The translations under genes were made by a program, and so were the position numbers. From assembly GCA_032622095.1 (NCBI GenBank), contig CP136067.1:173510556-173574555 (forward strand): DNA of 64,000 nt. Reading direction: 5' to 3'. Positions within the stretch are counted from its first letter, which is position 1, and every line of letters begins with the position of its first letter. The DNA is from Siphonodentalium dalli. Taxonomy: Eukaryota; Mollusca; Scaphopoda; Gadilida; Siphonodentaliidae. Below, piece after piece: positions 32,480 through 44,689 of the stretch. The notes beneath the pieces were generated by a model, which made no database searches, was not told where the DNA came from, and saw nothing but the letters and a program-made list of their open reading frames with translations.

Positions 32480-32885
32480 TCCAACATATGAGATATAATA
32501 TATTGGCCTAACAATATTTGTCATGACCTTGTAAGGGGGCATCGGTGGCTCAGTCGGTTAGGACTACAACTCCAAACCGTCTCGTCATGTTTCCATCATG
32601 GACTTTATAACTCGAAATCGTTATCTGCAAGGTGGAGTTGTCACTTACACGCCGATGGCCGGTGGTTTGCCGCACACGGTCGACGAGTTTATCAGCCATT
32701 GAATTCACTGTTAGGTTAGCCTAAGTGTGTGGATTTCCTCCACCACATATACTGGCCATGTTGTGATATGGCATCAGTTGCGGAAAGCGACATTAAACTT
32801 CACTCAATCAATCAATTGACCTTGTAAGATGCATTCTCTTATATATGCGAGGGATACTCGCATATATACGAGAATGAATTCTGCA
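32480..32885. mobile_element. TTAA MITE fragment hosting a SINE
   Basis: Left piece ATATTGGCCTAACAATATTTG and CATGACCTTGTAAG, right piece ATGCATTCTCTTATATATGC with its short hairpin. In other copies CTTGTAAG is followed directly by the CAGTGCATTC arm, so the SINE at 32536-32816 is inserted there. Confidence 0.75.
32536..32816 (+). mobile_element. tRNA-derived SINE
   Basis: Starts GGGGCATCGGTGGCTCAGTCGG, whose TGGCTCAGTCGG is a good Pol III A box. Ends GAAAGCGACATTAAACTTCA then CTC and (AATC)n. A 12-base target duplication TGACCTTGTAAG flanks it (32524-32535, 32817-32828). The B box is poorly kept. A 3' end of this style is common in molluscan SINEs. Transcription by Pol III would be in the + direction. 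Confidence 0.85.
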
Positions 32886-32886
32886 C

Positions 32887-33640
32887 CAACGCAGGATTAA
32901 TCTATAGTGAAGTGCAACCTGTACTGGTTCTAAGCTTGTTACTCGGCCATGTAAAGCACTCAGAGAGTATCCATGGCTGATGTCGATCGCTTCATGTCAA
33001 ACGCGGTTCTCTTTTGTGCGCATCTCACTCAATGAAACCCCCTGCTAGGAACACTATCAGCGAACCACAGTATGCAATTTATTGTCGAACATTATATCAT
33101 CTGGAAGACAAGGAAGCCAGCAGGAATACTGATCAATTTCCCGCTGGTATCATCTGATGTCTGATTAGTCGAGCAAAGGCATCTAAGTTACCAACATGGG
33201 TTACAAGCACCAAACGTGCTCTCTCCCTCTCTCTGCATGTAAAAAGACTGTGTATATGTGGGGTGGATTATCCAGGATTCAAGGTTGAACTTGGTTTTTC
33301 AATTTTTTAGGTCCGACCAGTGCCACCACCCCGGAAACGGAATTTGTTTTCTCGGTCCTATCTCGGACACCAACTCCTCCAACATAGTTTTTTTTTCAAG
33401 GGCAATTTGGGACCAACCCCCAAAATGTTATGAACAGCGGTGAAAATAGCAGGATAAGCAGACAAAGTGCGTGTTATTTTAAATAGCCATGCATGCGGAT
33501 GGAATTCCAATCATGTAAGCTAAATGAAAGCACCATAAATCTCAGAAATTCACCCTCAACACTCAACATTAAAAACTGTTCAAAACGATTAAAGATGATA
33601 TATATCTTTGTAAACATGTGTTATATAACTTATATAGTCA
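32887..33640. other. No gene seen
   Basis: No exon, repeat or RNA gene I can support. Confidence 0.4.
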
Positions 33641-34108
33641 CCGGGGTATACAATATTAGAAATGAATCGAAGATCCCTGTCCGGAAATGCTTCTATAAAT
33701 TAATATTGATTATATTTCGAATATTCCCTGGTCTACAAACGTGTGGTTGTTTTGCGAACGAACAATAGTGGTTACTGTTAACAGAGACCAGAAATTTTAT
33801 GGGGGACATTTTGTCACAAATAAACGTTAATTAGACTCAATATCGCTTACATGTGGAATAAAACAATACAAGCAATCAATCTGTGACCTTTGACGTTCGG
33901 ATCGTAGCTATGGAAACAACCTAATGATCTATATCATTATATGGTATCACCTGAATGGTCTGTCTTAAAAATAGAACAATAAAGTGTCCCATTTTATCAT
34001 CTTATTTTATAATAAAATATTCGAAATAAAATAAATATTAATTGATAGAAGCGTTTCTGGACAGGGGTCGTCAATGCATATTTATTATTTTATACCCGCG
34101 AAACTATT
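33641..34108. mobile_element. MITE with about 90-bp inverted ends
   Basis: Left arm CCGGGGTATACAATATTAG, ATCCCTGTCCGGAAATGC, TTCTATAAATTAATATTGAT; right arm is its complement (CTGGACAGGGGTCG, TATACCCGCG). Interior carries no gene. A solo arm is at 19195-19290. Confidence 0.75.
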
Positions 34109-34515
34109 TCAAAATTATTATATAAAGAGATAATCCATCTTTAAACATCCATACCAATTTGCACACGTTACCCACATCACCGAGAATGTATTATAAATGC
34201 ATGCGACAAAGACATGTATGCACAGCAGGTCATTCTCCAACGGGGTGACAGCCCCGAATAAATGACCAAATGGTCGCACGTGCAGTCTCCGTTTTAATTA
34301 CATAATGTTACATCTGTTCCAATACCAATAAACAAGTAGTATATTGGAGAACACGCCGACAAAATATATGTATACCCTTTGCAGTGATAGAAATGGCCTC
34401 CTGAAATCTAAAGTTGTTCCAGAAATTATACTTATACCGATCTACCTAAGGATGAATATCACGCAAGAAATCTGTATATTTTTCAATTTTCATACCACGC
34501 AAAGAACAGTGTATA

Positions 34516-34950
34516 TGTGACCCGCCATATCAAATCCAGTCGTAAGTCGGGATTTTTTTTACCCTGTGCCAATGCATTCTCTTATATATGCGAGTCGACC
34601 ATAGGTCGCCTCGCATATATAAGAGAATGCATTGGCCTAACAATTTTTTACAATTTTAATAATTTTTTCTTGTATTCTTTAACAATTTTATAATTTCACC
34701 CATACAGAGCCCCAGACAAACATGAGCAGACGACACTTTTCTATATGCTTCTATATATGTGTGGGGCTCCCTGCAGGGTAATGGATGTTTTTTATTTTAT
34801 GTCCTAAAAATTGTAAGAAACATTTATTTAAAAAAAATGATAAAAAATTGTTAGGCCAATGCATTCTCTTATATATGCGAGGCGACCTATGGTCGACTCG
34901 CATATATAAGAGAATGCATTGGCACAGGGTAGTAAAAATCCAGATTTACG
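34516..34950. mobile_element. TGTGACCCGCC-family MITE, right end decayed
   Basis: Left arm TGTGACCCGCCATATC, both cores and the interior are well kept. After GGCACAGGGTAGTAAAAATC the right outer arm is degraded (CCAGATTTACGA). Confidence 0.8.
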
Positions 34951-35284
34951 AATTAAATGAGCTGACATTAGCACCACAGAGATAACTGAAGGTTCAGAAC
35001 TGATGGAATTGCTTTTTTCCAGTCCAATATTTTCCTCGTCAGAAGCGGGAACTAATGCATGATATTGTGTTATAAAAGAACACATATTGGATGGGAAACT
35101 ATTGAAATAGGAAGCCCCTTTGTCATGATTAATGCTCTATTTTTGTGCAGGTTTATAAGCCTGCATGTTTATTTATGAAATTAATGTTGTGGGTGTGCGT
35201 GGTATTGCATGAGTTGAATTGAATTGAGTGCACCACTTAGTATCCTGTTAAATCGATCGATGGGGGAATGAATACTTCCGGAAA

Positions 35285-36775
35285 ATTGGAGAGACGCCAT
35301 GCATGCAGTCACGTGCATATACAAGAAGGGGTCGCACAGGGAACTACATACCCGTAAGCCTGACTTGCATTATATGTAAAATAACGGAAACAATCGTCAA
35401 GGACGCCATAATGGAACACATGAAATGCAATAAGCTGTTTACTCCATCTCAATTTAACACAGGTTCAAGCAAATACGATCCTGTAGAACACAGCTTCAAG
35501 AATACGTTGAACATATCTCTTCGGAATTAGATAAGAGTAATCCGATAAATGTATTCTACTTATATAGATTTCAAGAAAGCGTTCGACTCAGTGCCACATC
35601 AACGACTAAAAGTTATCATCGTTTGGGACTCAGGACACGATTCGTTTGTGGGTAGTCTATCTTGTCTGAAAGGAAGCAATGCGTACGCATATATTCTACT
35701 TCATCTTCATGGCAAAATGTAATGAGTGGAGTTCCACAAGGCAATATTCTGAGACCCGCGTTATCTCTTATGTTCATCAATGACCTACAAGAAGCTGTGT
35801 AATGTTTGGTAAAAATCTTCGCTGACGACACAAAGTTGATTGTAAATCCACTCAAATGTGACATACAGAAATGCATAGATTATGTATGCCAATGGTGATT
35901 AGTGATGGTCTAAAGACTGGCAGCTACATTGCAATTCCTCAAAAATCCAGATTCTACATTTTTGGACACAACAACCCGAAAATTCCTTATGTGATGACAA
36001 ATAGTTCGAAAGAGGCAACCTAGCTGATATGCAATCTGAATGTGAACGAGATCTTGGAGTAATGTTCGATGACAAGCTGCAATTTAATCTTCACGTTGAC
36101 ATAGTGGTCGCAAAAACAAACCAAAGCTGGGAGTAATTAATCGTAATTTCTGTGATATCGATTCATCTGTTTTCACGAAACTCTATACAACCATGGTACG
36201 GCCTAAGTTGAAATAACTTGTGCCCCGATCCCTTTTGTATATTTATATACGAATAAAATATGCTTAAAGTAAATGGTACGGCCTAATATAAAATATTGTG
36301 ATGTCGCATGGAAGCAATATTTTGTGGTATTATTACATAAGTCAGAGAAGCTAGAGGAGAGCAATCATAATGGTACCTAGTTTGAGGAAGTATATAATAC
36401 GACATGGGAAATGCTAATATTGAACATACCTTCAATTAATTACATGTTATTTAGAGCAGACATGATCGAAACATAAACTTTTGAAGGGACTGTACAACAT
36501 AGAACTGTACAACAGAGACCTCACAAAGATCTTTAAGTATAACACCTACGTTGGAACACATGGACACGAATTCAAACTACCAGTGGAGCATAAATCTAAA
36601 AATGTGCGGAAGTTCTCATTCTCACAGTGAGTATGCGCAGAATGGAACAATCTACCCCCTCACGTATTTCAATCGCACACATTAATACATTTCACTAAAA
36701 ACATTGAAAAATCATCCAGAAACACAAAGGTTCGTACACGACCTCAAGGACTAAATTTGGCATACGTCATAATCT
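35285..36775 (+). pseudogene. CR1/jockey-like LINE reverse transcriptase remnant
   Basis: Broken + strand coding region. NWRDAMHAV..IYKKG (35287) and GNYIPVSLTCIICKITETIV (35339) open the fingers region; about 35555-35620 reads YIDFKKAFDSVPHQRL in one frame, with the first catalytic Asp; 35715-35750 gives MSGVPQGNIL; 35815 onward KIFADDTKLI, where FADD is the active site; then CERDLGVMFDDKLQFNLHVD (36045) and later short segments such as SQ.VCAEWNNLP (36625), as in the C-terminal part of CR1-like ORF2 proteins. Several stops and shifts; no endonuclease upstream. The 59569-59973 fragment is from a related element. Confidence 0.8.
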
Positions 36776-36908
36776 GACAATTCCAGTGGGATCCGAAGAA
36801 ATAATACAACACCTAGTGGACATTATTTTAAATTTACGTATAATTTTCGTATAATTGGAACCATAAATCCAATCTAGATTTGTTTCAAATACAAATTATA
36901 TTATACAT

Positions 36909-37240
36909 TTATTGGGGGATACGGCGCTTTTGTCATTGGAGCACATTGTGTAAACCGCGACGCAGCTTACACTGAATTGTGTCCCCAACGACCACAGCAC
37001 CGTATCACACAATAACACACATCCACTACATTCATGTCTTATATAGTTAAATAGCTTTTTGATGATTTATTCCAATAAAAAAGATGAATGTATTCTTACT
37101 TATTTTCACAAAATCTGCCGATAATTTGAGATTAGCCCACGCATCAAATTAAGTCAGCCCAATATAAAATTTCCAGGCTGTTAGCAATGATAACGATATA
37201 AAGAACTGGCTTCAGATGCAATTCAGCTGAATTCGTCATA
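36909..37240 (+). repeat. Dispersed repeat, copy 2
   Basis: Counterpart of 5991-6350: palindrome with GGGGGATACGGCGCTTTTGTC and CGACCACAGCACCGTATC, then TTTTCACAAAATC and ATAATTTGAGA. The dinucleotide tracts are only a few units here (AACACACATCC). Confidence 0.8.
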
Positions 37241-37506
37241 CACATTTATCACACAAAACTGCGTAGAATATTCATACACATAATAAACACTCAGCTACAC
37301 AATATGTGTGAAACTGTACACATAATCATGTTTACCAAACAAAACACACTTTCTACACACTAACTGTTTGAGAGGAAATGCTACACATACATGTCTACAA
37401 AATGTGTATCGTTTGTACAGTGTTTTTCTGAGTGTGGCTACCAGCATGCAGGGACTTGGCGACTTGAGTGGGGTCTGGAAGTGCCTCACCCAACTTTGGC
37501 CAAACG

Positions 37507-37879
37507 TTTAAAGACATATTATGGACTTGTTTGGATGAGTGAAACTGGTACATTAGTACTCAGGCGATATGCCAACTGGGAGAATATAGCATTCTACGAA
37601 CATCGTCCAAAATCTCAAAGAAATCAACCATACAACTCCATAGAAAACACCATCTGAACTACGCCCAATTGTAAATATTTACATCTCGATTCGGAATGCA
37701 ACAGTCGCCGATAAACTAACGCAAATGATTACGCCATCGATACTCATTGCATTTAATAAATATATAAGACTGATTGTGTGTGTTGTAAATTTGGATTAAT
37801 ATTCATAAAAATAACTACTTTGAGCAAGATTATTCTCCATTTCTATTTGATCACCCAATCGGAGTGTTTCATATCACTT
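37507..37879 (+). repeat. Dispersed repeat, uninterrupted copy
   Basis: Empty-site counterpart of 15898-17058. The text GCCGATAAACTAACGCAAAT marks the spot where the other copy carries a 780-bp insertion. Confidence 0.85.
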
Positions 37880-38577
37880 TAAGCAGTTTGACATTTCTTA
37901 TCTGACACAACAGTAGTTGGAAAGTTCAGACCAAAACTGAATTTGTTCTGATATAAGTTTGATATTGCAACCCAACATTCGCCTCACAACATGCTGTTAC
38001 ATTACCACTGTTAACATTCGTGTTATATATATATATCTTTAATTCCTCCTTAATAGAAGATCATAGAATACATGTACAATATATCATTGAAACAAATTAA
38101 AGAAATATAAGCAAAATGAACAACCCATAACCCAAAAGTGTTGTAGAACAAAAATACGGAAATAAAGACAAAAGCACCCCATCACATATATGCTAAACAG
38201 TCATCCTTAACCGCACACGTGTACAGTCGCGCCATACCAACACAAAACCACATTCGAGCACAGTCACGCCAATTAGGTCAAAATAGAGATATTACCTTAA
38301 CATAAAACACTCACACACAAGCATACACACACGCACACGGAAAAAAAGAAGAAAAAGAAAAGAAAAAAACCTCAACTCAAACCCAACTCAAACAAACTTA
38401 CACACCAACGCCCTTCCATACAGAGACTAACAACAAAACACGCATAAATAGACACCTATATACATACTCCTGCAGGCTTGATAAGTGCAGCACGGCACAT
38501 GTGTATTATACTCGCCAAATTAGTTACATTTTGACAGATGGACGGACAAACCTAATTAAAACAAAAACAAACTAACA
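37880..38577. other. No gene seen
   Basis: AT and A-rich stretch with CA-rich patches (CACACACAAGCATACACACACG near 38310). No exon recognised. Confidence 0.45.
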
Positions 38578-38582
38578 CCAGA

Positions 38583-41428
38583 GGTCAATACTATGAAACT
38601 TTTTCTTTGTAAGAATCTACAATTGTTTGTAAGAAATAACAATGTATCATTCCGCCAATACTATGAACCTACGATTACAAACATAAATCACAAATAGTAC
38701 GTGTTCTTTGTATTTACAAATATCTCCAATCACAAAGAATGTTCGAGTACTATGAAACATATTTTTTCAGTTTTCGCACCCTTAACCCGGATAATATATA
38801 TATCTATGATACGCAGGGACGTGGCGACAAGGGGTCTATTCACCTCCTCGTGAAAATATTTTGTCAGCTGGAAATCTCAAGTACAACGCACAGGGACGTC
38901 GCGACAAGGGGGTTGGGTTATGTTTCTCGCTCCGAACATTTTATCAACACGTTCAACAGCTGGAAATTTGATACCTGAAACAACATGAATTGGAAATTTT
39001 ACAACAACAATAGGTTGAACTTGTTCTGTTATTTTGTTTTTTCCAACAATTTATAAAGGGGTATGTTTTGTTTTAGACCAACATTTGCATATTTACCTCC
39101 TTTGGTCAAAAGTTTGGATTGAAATGGCCTATATTTATAAATTGTCAAACCTTATGGGGTGTCAGCTTGGATGTGAGGTAGCAGTATGTGTTCCTTGTAA
39201 CTACTGAAATTACCCAATTTATTGAAAGTTACAACGTTAAAGAACTTGTGTAGAATGTCTATATAGGGTGTCAAACATAAATTGTCGATTTTCACATCCT
39301 TAAACCAGAGCATATATAACCATCTGATTCGCAGGTATGTAGCCCCCCCCCCCCCTTATGAAAATGTGTTATCAATGGAAATCTCATAAACAGGGACATG
39401 CGATAGTGGTCTTGGGAACACGGTGCCTGGCACATTACAGCTGTTCAGAATAGGACGGGGCGAGTAGCCGCCAAATCGTATGAGTCACAACATCTCTGAC
39501 AAAAGTTGTTGATTAATACAAATAGTGAGTGATACTTGCGGATTATAGCCAACATTATCATGTAACATGTATTTCCATAATCAATGATATATCCAAGAAT
39601 GTTAACGGTACCGTTAAGTTTGTCCTATTTATTTTTACGCCGGGTATATATATACTGCATTTAGCTGTTTTGAACTATTCATTTACAATGGCGTATTCTT
39701 CCGATGATGATATCGATTTGGTGGTTATTGGCGGGCGTCCTCCTAGACGAGAACGTATCTTTTTAGAAAGAAGGTTCGAAACTTCATTGCTGTACGAATT
39801 CCGGGAGAGGTACAGGGTGCCCGAAAGTGTGGTGGAGTTATTGGTGGAGAAGATTGGCGATTATCTATTGCCAATGACCGGTCGTAGCAGACCACTGACA
39901 CCACGGCAGCAGATCTTAGTTTTCCTTCATTTTTTGGGAACGAATGGTTTTTACCATATGGTGAAAGACTGCCATGGCATTGGAAGAGACACCGTGAAAC
40001 GAGTTGTGCATAAGGTGGCACCACTCGTAGTGGATTTAGCACCGGATGTTATTCGCTGGCCAAGGAACCCAGTTCAAATTGCAGAGAACTTTTTCGACAT
40101 CAGCGGTATTCCGGGAGTGTGTGGATTGGTAGACGGTTCACACATCAGAGTTATCCCCCCTGCTGTCGACGAACGGAGTTATGTGAATAGGCACCATGTC
40201 CATTCCATTAACTGTGCAATTGTTTGTGGTCCAGACCTGTACATTTATTTCGCCAGTACACGCTTACCTGGCAGTGTGCATGATTCCCGTGTTCACTATC
40301 GTTTATCGCTAGGCCACACACGACGTTGTGAATTTTACGGGTGGAGGGAAGACCATGCAGAGGCTTGATTTCACCGAGAAATCGTCCCACTGCGTGTAGA
40401 AACCACCGACCCCCGGACAGCAACTGACAAACTTGCCCAGATACACGATTCCGGTCACCCTCCATATGACGGGGTTGGACCAGCTTCGTCAGCGATGGAC
40501 GGCCTGTGACGGTGTAATGCACCTGGCACTACCGACTGGACCCCGGGGCCCCCGCACCACTCCTATAACCGAGACCATTAGCACGTCCCTGTTTCGATAC
40601 ACCCCCTCCCGATAAAATGGAGCCACGTTACTGCCTCGATGTGTTATGATAAGAGTAGCGGATCAGTTTGAAATAATAGGATGGTCACAATATATATAAT
40701 GCTATACCATCAAAATAATATTTTATTTTCACAAACTGAATGATTGTAAATTTGTAATTTGTAAAAACAATGATACCAAATTGTTTGTAGTACTCGTTAT
40801 TACACTGACTTGTACTTACAAACACACACTACAAACGAACCGTTTAATTGTTAACTTGCGCAGACAAGTGGTCATCAACTTAGCAATCCGTGAACCGATT
40901 GGATAGCTCTGAGAAGCGATCACCTCTCAACTTATGATTGGTTATTTCTTTTGTAACTTTGGCCCGCCGTGATTCAATATATTGTGAATCACTCACAAGC
41001 AAAGGTTTGTCCGTAAGCAATCTACAATAATCAGCAGTAGATCTTTGTGAAATTTGCGAGATTTTGTTAGCTCATCGTTTCATAGTACCGGCGTTAGTGA
41101 TAATCACAATATGATAGCACGCATTGTAACTTCCCCATATAAATTGTTGTCAGTTATTTTAGCTCTATATGCATGTCCGTCTAATTTGAACTGGTATTCA
41201 GATTACACTGATAACAGGTGCATGGGAGCAGAGTGGGGAGTTAGTTTTTTCTAAGTTTTACAGCTGCCTTTTAGGGTTTCACCTCTCGTCCAGTCTAAGG
41301 TATTACAATAATACGGCTAAATTTTCCCTGTACTATGAAACCACTGTGATAGTTAACACAAATTTGTAATTACAAATTAATAAATACAATTTGTATTTAC
41401 AGGTATAAAATTGTTCATAGTATTGACC
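38583..41428. mobile_element. PIF/Harbinger-type DNA transposon
   Basis: Terminal inverted repeats GGTCAATACTATGAA and TTCATAGTATTGACC. The five bases CCAGA flank both ends (38578-38582, 41429-41433); Harbinger elements usually duplicate three, so the extra two may be chance. Subterminal repeats of TACTATGAAAC and TTGTATTTACAAA words occur near both ends. The interior contains a Harbinger-like transposase frame (39688-40368), a duplicated segment with CAGGGACGTGGCGACAAGG near 38813 and 38895, and a poly-C tract near 39350. Confidence 0.85.
39688..40368 (+). pseudogene. Harbinger (HARBI1-like) transposase, C-terminally truncated
   Basis: Open frame from ATG at 39688 (MAYSSDDDIDLVV); the frame is open upstream to 39529 but that part lacks family character. 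About 226 residues. Order: helical N-terminal part with FRERYRVPESVVELLVEKI; RSRPLTPRQQILVFLHFLGT (about 65-85), as in the helix-turn-helix-like region of these proteins; GIGRDTVKRVVHKV; then GIPGVCGLVDGSHIRVIPP with the first catalytic Asp (about 152) and LPGSVHDSRVHY with the second (about 195-200). After HYRLSLGH the similarity ends and the frame closes at EDHAEA. The third acidic catalytic residue and the usual C-terminal quarter are missing, so strand transfer activity is not expected. Otherwise free of stops, which suggests a fairly recent loss or a spliced missing part. Confidence 0.8.
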
Positions 41429-41433
41429 CCAGA

Positions 41434-43074
41434 ACACGTGTGAACCTATGTAACTCGACTAAAATCTACATACACGCGATCAATCCACAATTAGTTTGTT
41501 AAACAAATGGTTCCAATTAGTTGACTGACTAGTTGATAGTGATTTTATCCATGACAAAAAAAACTATTTTGGTGGAGAGTCCATATAGGAATTCCACTCG
41601 TACCAAAGACATTTAGTGGCTTTAATGAAAAAGCGCAACAAGTGAATACAAGTTCATTTGAGCCCCCCCCCCCCCCCGCAAATCCATCTTCCAGTCATTT
41701 ATTACATTATAATCATAATTATACCAGTACATTTTAATAGAACATTAATAACATGAACAACTTTTGGGATCCTTCGGATATTCACACACTTTGTTTAATT
41801 ACTCAGCCGGTCAAATCCAATGACACCAATCGATCGTCCAGTCATTTATTATAGAATAAGACACGGGGTGTCTGATATGGATTTTATATCTGATATCTGC
41901 GGCTCTTTTTATGCTGGTACGAAAGGACTGGTACCAACTGATGTGTACCAAACGAGCTGTTGGGGGAAAGTACCGAGAAATCGATATAGCATCGGAATCG
42001 CTTTGGATAGAATGGTAATCGAATAATTAAATGCCGAATTCTGCAAATTCATGTGCAATTGTTTCTTTTGTCGACACCATGCAGCGGAATGATCACGCCA
42101 AGATTAGTACAAGATCATTGCATAACATTGTGATCTTTTCAGATTCTCATCGCAAAAGTCAGATAAAATGACGAGCAGGAATACCCAATTTAAAGACACA
42201 TGGTGGTTTCCGCTCCAAAACACACATAATAGGTCGATAAATATCTGAACTACCTTTCTACGAGCATTATGTAACCCAAAAAGAAGCATTGAAGTAATGA
42301 AAAATACAACTGTGAACACGGTATTTGGGTCCCAAACACAAAACAGCCATTTGCGCGACATGGAACAGAAAAGTGCGTTCCGTGGTAGTCTGTTCCTGAT
42401 ATGGAAGCAATAAAGAGCGTTTGTCTGACTTCTGGCGAAAAGTTGAAAACGGCTGAAAAATGGCTGTTGACTTCGACAAATGTTTTTCAAAGCATATGAA
42501 GCCGATATATCTATAGTTCGTTTAATTATCGACCCATCGTCGCTCCAAATTACGTGGAAAACAATTGGAGGTTCGAATGAGCCATGTCCGTTAATGAATT
42601 TTAATTGAAAACATATTCTATGTGCACATATTCCAATGAGTAATTCCACTATATCGCTGCTTAACGTTTTCCATAAATGAGAGGAGTACACAAATTTATG
42701 AGAACCAAAATGTCATTAAAGTACACGAGGTGCCGAGCTAATGCTATCCACTTATTCCATCTCTTACGCGAAGTCTTCGAAAAACAATCCGCATGCCGTA
42801 CTCACGATGCACCCAAATGCACTACACAATTACAGGTAACGGCGCTCCATTATCCTGCGTTTGTGGAGTGTTAAATTCATTCACGCTAAACTTACAAAAG
42901 CTATAGAAAACATTGGTGTTACAGATTTATAAACGAGAATAAGTCACGGGGTGTCTGATATGGATTTTATTCACTCTCACGCTTCTGATAACCACAGAGC
43001 TTTCGCTGTGGATTAATTGACTTGTCTGATAGAGCACGGTGCTTCACATCGCACAGATACATTCCTTTATATTC
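41434..43074. other. No gene supported; one long minus-strand open frame
   Basis: A 195-codon minus-strand frame (42691-42104) has two hydrophobic stretches (FTVVFFITSMLLFGL, WVFLLVILSDF) and no motif I recognise; possible but unsupported. The text CACGGGGTGTCTGATATGGATTTTAT occurs at about 41860 and 42946, a short direct repeat. Poly-C tract near 41665. Confidence 0.35.
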
Positions 43075-43182
43075 TGACAACTCTCAGATGCGTTGACAAT
43101 GTCACTCGTGTGGAAGCTTGCGTGTTGACGGGATGTATCCGGAGATCGCGCGGGCCTCAGAGAGAACGCTCACAACAGTGGG

Positions 43183-43264
43183 ATGAAGGGAGATAATCGC
43201 TCAGATCAAACACTCGGCTTGTTAACCCGTTTCTTGCTATTGGTTTACGTCGTTCCGAGAAGCT
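43183..43264 (+). CDS. Candidate first coding exon, secretory signal, copy 1
   Basis: ATG at 43183 followed by MKGDNRSDQTLGLLTRFL, then LLVYVVPRS, and a consensus donor GTGAGT after 43264, leaving phase 1. The sequence looks like a signal peptide: polar start, Arg, hydrophobic core LLLVYVV, small residue at the end. The same block with its 5' flank (GACAACTCTCAGATGCGTTG, GGAGATCGCGCGGGCCTC) and early intron occurs at 44220 and 48630. The frame before the donor is better kept than the flanks between copies 1 and 3. Downstream exons were not found, so the product is unknown. Confidence 0.45.
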
Positions 43265-44321
43265 GTGAGTACATAATATACATGTTTGTCATTTCATACA
43301 AGTATATCCCTATCAACAAGTGGAACCTCATCGCACCACACGGCACCATAAAAAAAAGCATATCGTTCTTTTTTACTTGGTTTAAAGACACGTTCGGCGT
43401 TCGTTGCAGAAATACTCATATTTGTTCAAATCGCCATCAACAGAAGGAATATTAAAATATATATAGTTTTTTTCATATGCCAAACATAATCAGCGCGTAA
43501 ATAGTATATTGTCGTCAATAGATACGAGGGTGTACGTAAACAAGAGCCTGATCTTGTTACAGAAGTTTTGCTTCTGTTTACATAACACAGGCGCAATTCT
43601 ATTGGTTAATCACACACACATGATATAAACGCTCTTTATGTTTACCATATCCGGATCTAAACAAAAGCCAGGTTCTGTAACATTTTTTGATTTTGTTTAC
43701 ATAACAAAGGAAAACATTTGACAATAATATACCGTTTATGCCATATTTATGATTGGCATAATAACAAGGTTTGTCTATATTTTACCAAACTTTCTGTTTG
43801 TGACGGTTTTTGGCGGAGGTGAATATTTAAACAGCATACACACGGCCAACGCCGGCCGTATCTTTAAAGATACTTTATTTCTGTCGTGAACTTTCTGCTA
43901 ATGCCTGGGAGGTATTTTGAATCAGTGACTAGACATCAAGAGTTATGGCACTAGAAAATAAGTTTTCATCTTTGAACTGATACGTGCATGAATTATTAAT
44001 ATATTTTAGATAATTACAAAGTTTTTGAAAAAACTTCCTGTGTTTTTAGGAATAATAATGCAGAGGTATCTTCACAATTAGTTTCATAAAAATTGTTGTT
44101 GTTTTGTTGTGGTTGTCGTTGTTGTTGGTGGTTGTGGTGTTGGAAATGATGCCTGGAAGATATAAAATATATTTAAAGCACATCAAATTAATCTGTTCAA
44201 GCATAAATCATAACATTGGCATTCTGACAACTCTTAGATTCGTTGACAATGTCATTCGTGTGGAAGCTTCTGTGTTTCTGGAGATCGCGCGGGCCTCCGG
44301 TAGAACACTCACCACAGTGGG

Positions 44322-44403
44322 ATGAAGGGAGATAATCGCTCAGATTAAACACTCGGCTTGTTAACCCGTTTCTTGATATTGGTTTACGTGCTTCCGAGAA
44401 GCT
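44322..44403 (+). pseudogene. Signal-peptide exon, copy 2, with stop codon
   Basis: Same exon as at 43183, same donor GTGAGT. Codon 9 is TAA (44346-44348) where copies 1 and 3 have CAA, so the frame ends after MKGDNRSD. Flanks are close to copy 1, suggesting a rather recent duplication followed by loss. Confidence 0.55.
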
Positions 44404-44689
44404 GTGAGTACATAATATACATGTTTGTCATTTCATACATGTATTTCCGCAAAACTTTAACCTCATTTATTTACTGATTTCTTCGTCGCACCGCACGGAA
44501 CCAGAAAAAAAAACAAAACAAAAAGCCTAGCTCTTTTGTGCAGGCAATTTCTTGGTTTAAAGATGCTAATTTCTGTCGTGAATTTTCTGCTATTTCTTGG
44601 GAGGTATTTTGAATCAGTGAATAGTCATCATGAGCTTTTGGCACTATAAAATAAGTTTACATGCATCTATGAACTGATACGTGCACGAA

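Noticed and set aside
32536-32610. Possible tRNA gene
   Set aside because: Only the A box is good, no cloverleaf can be drawn, and it is flanked by a SINE body, tail and target duplication.
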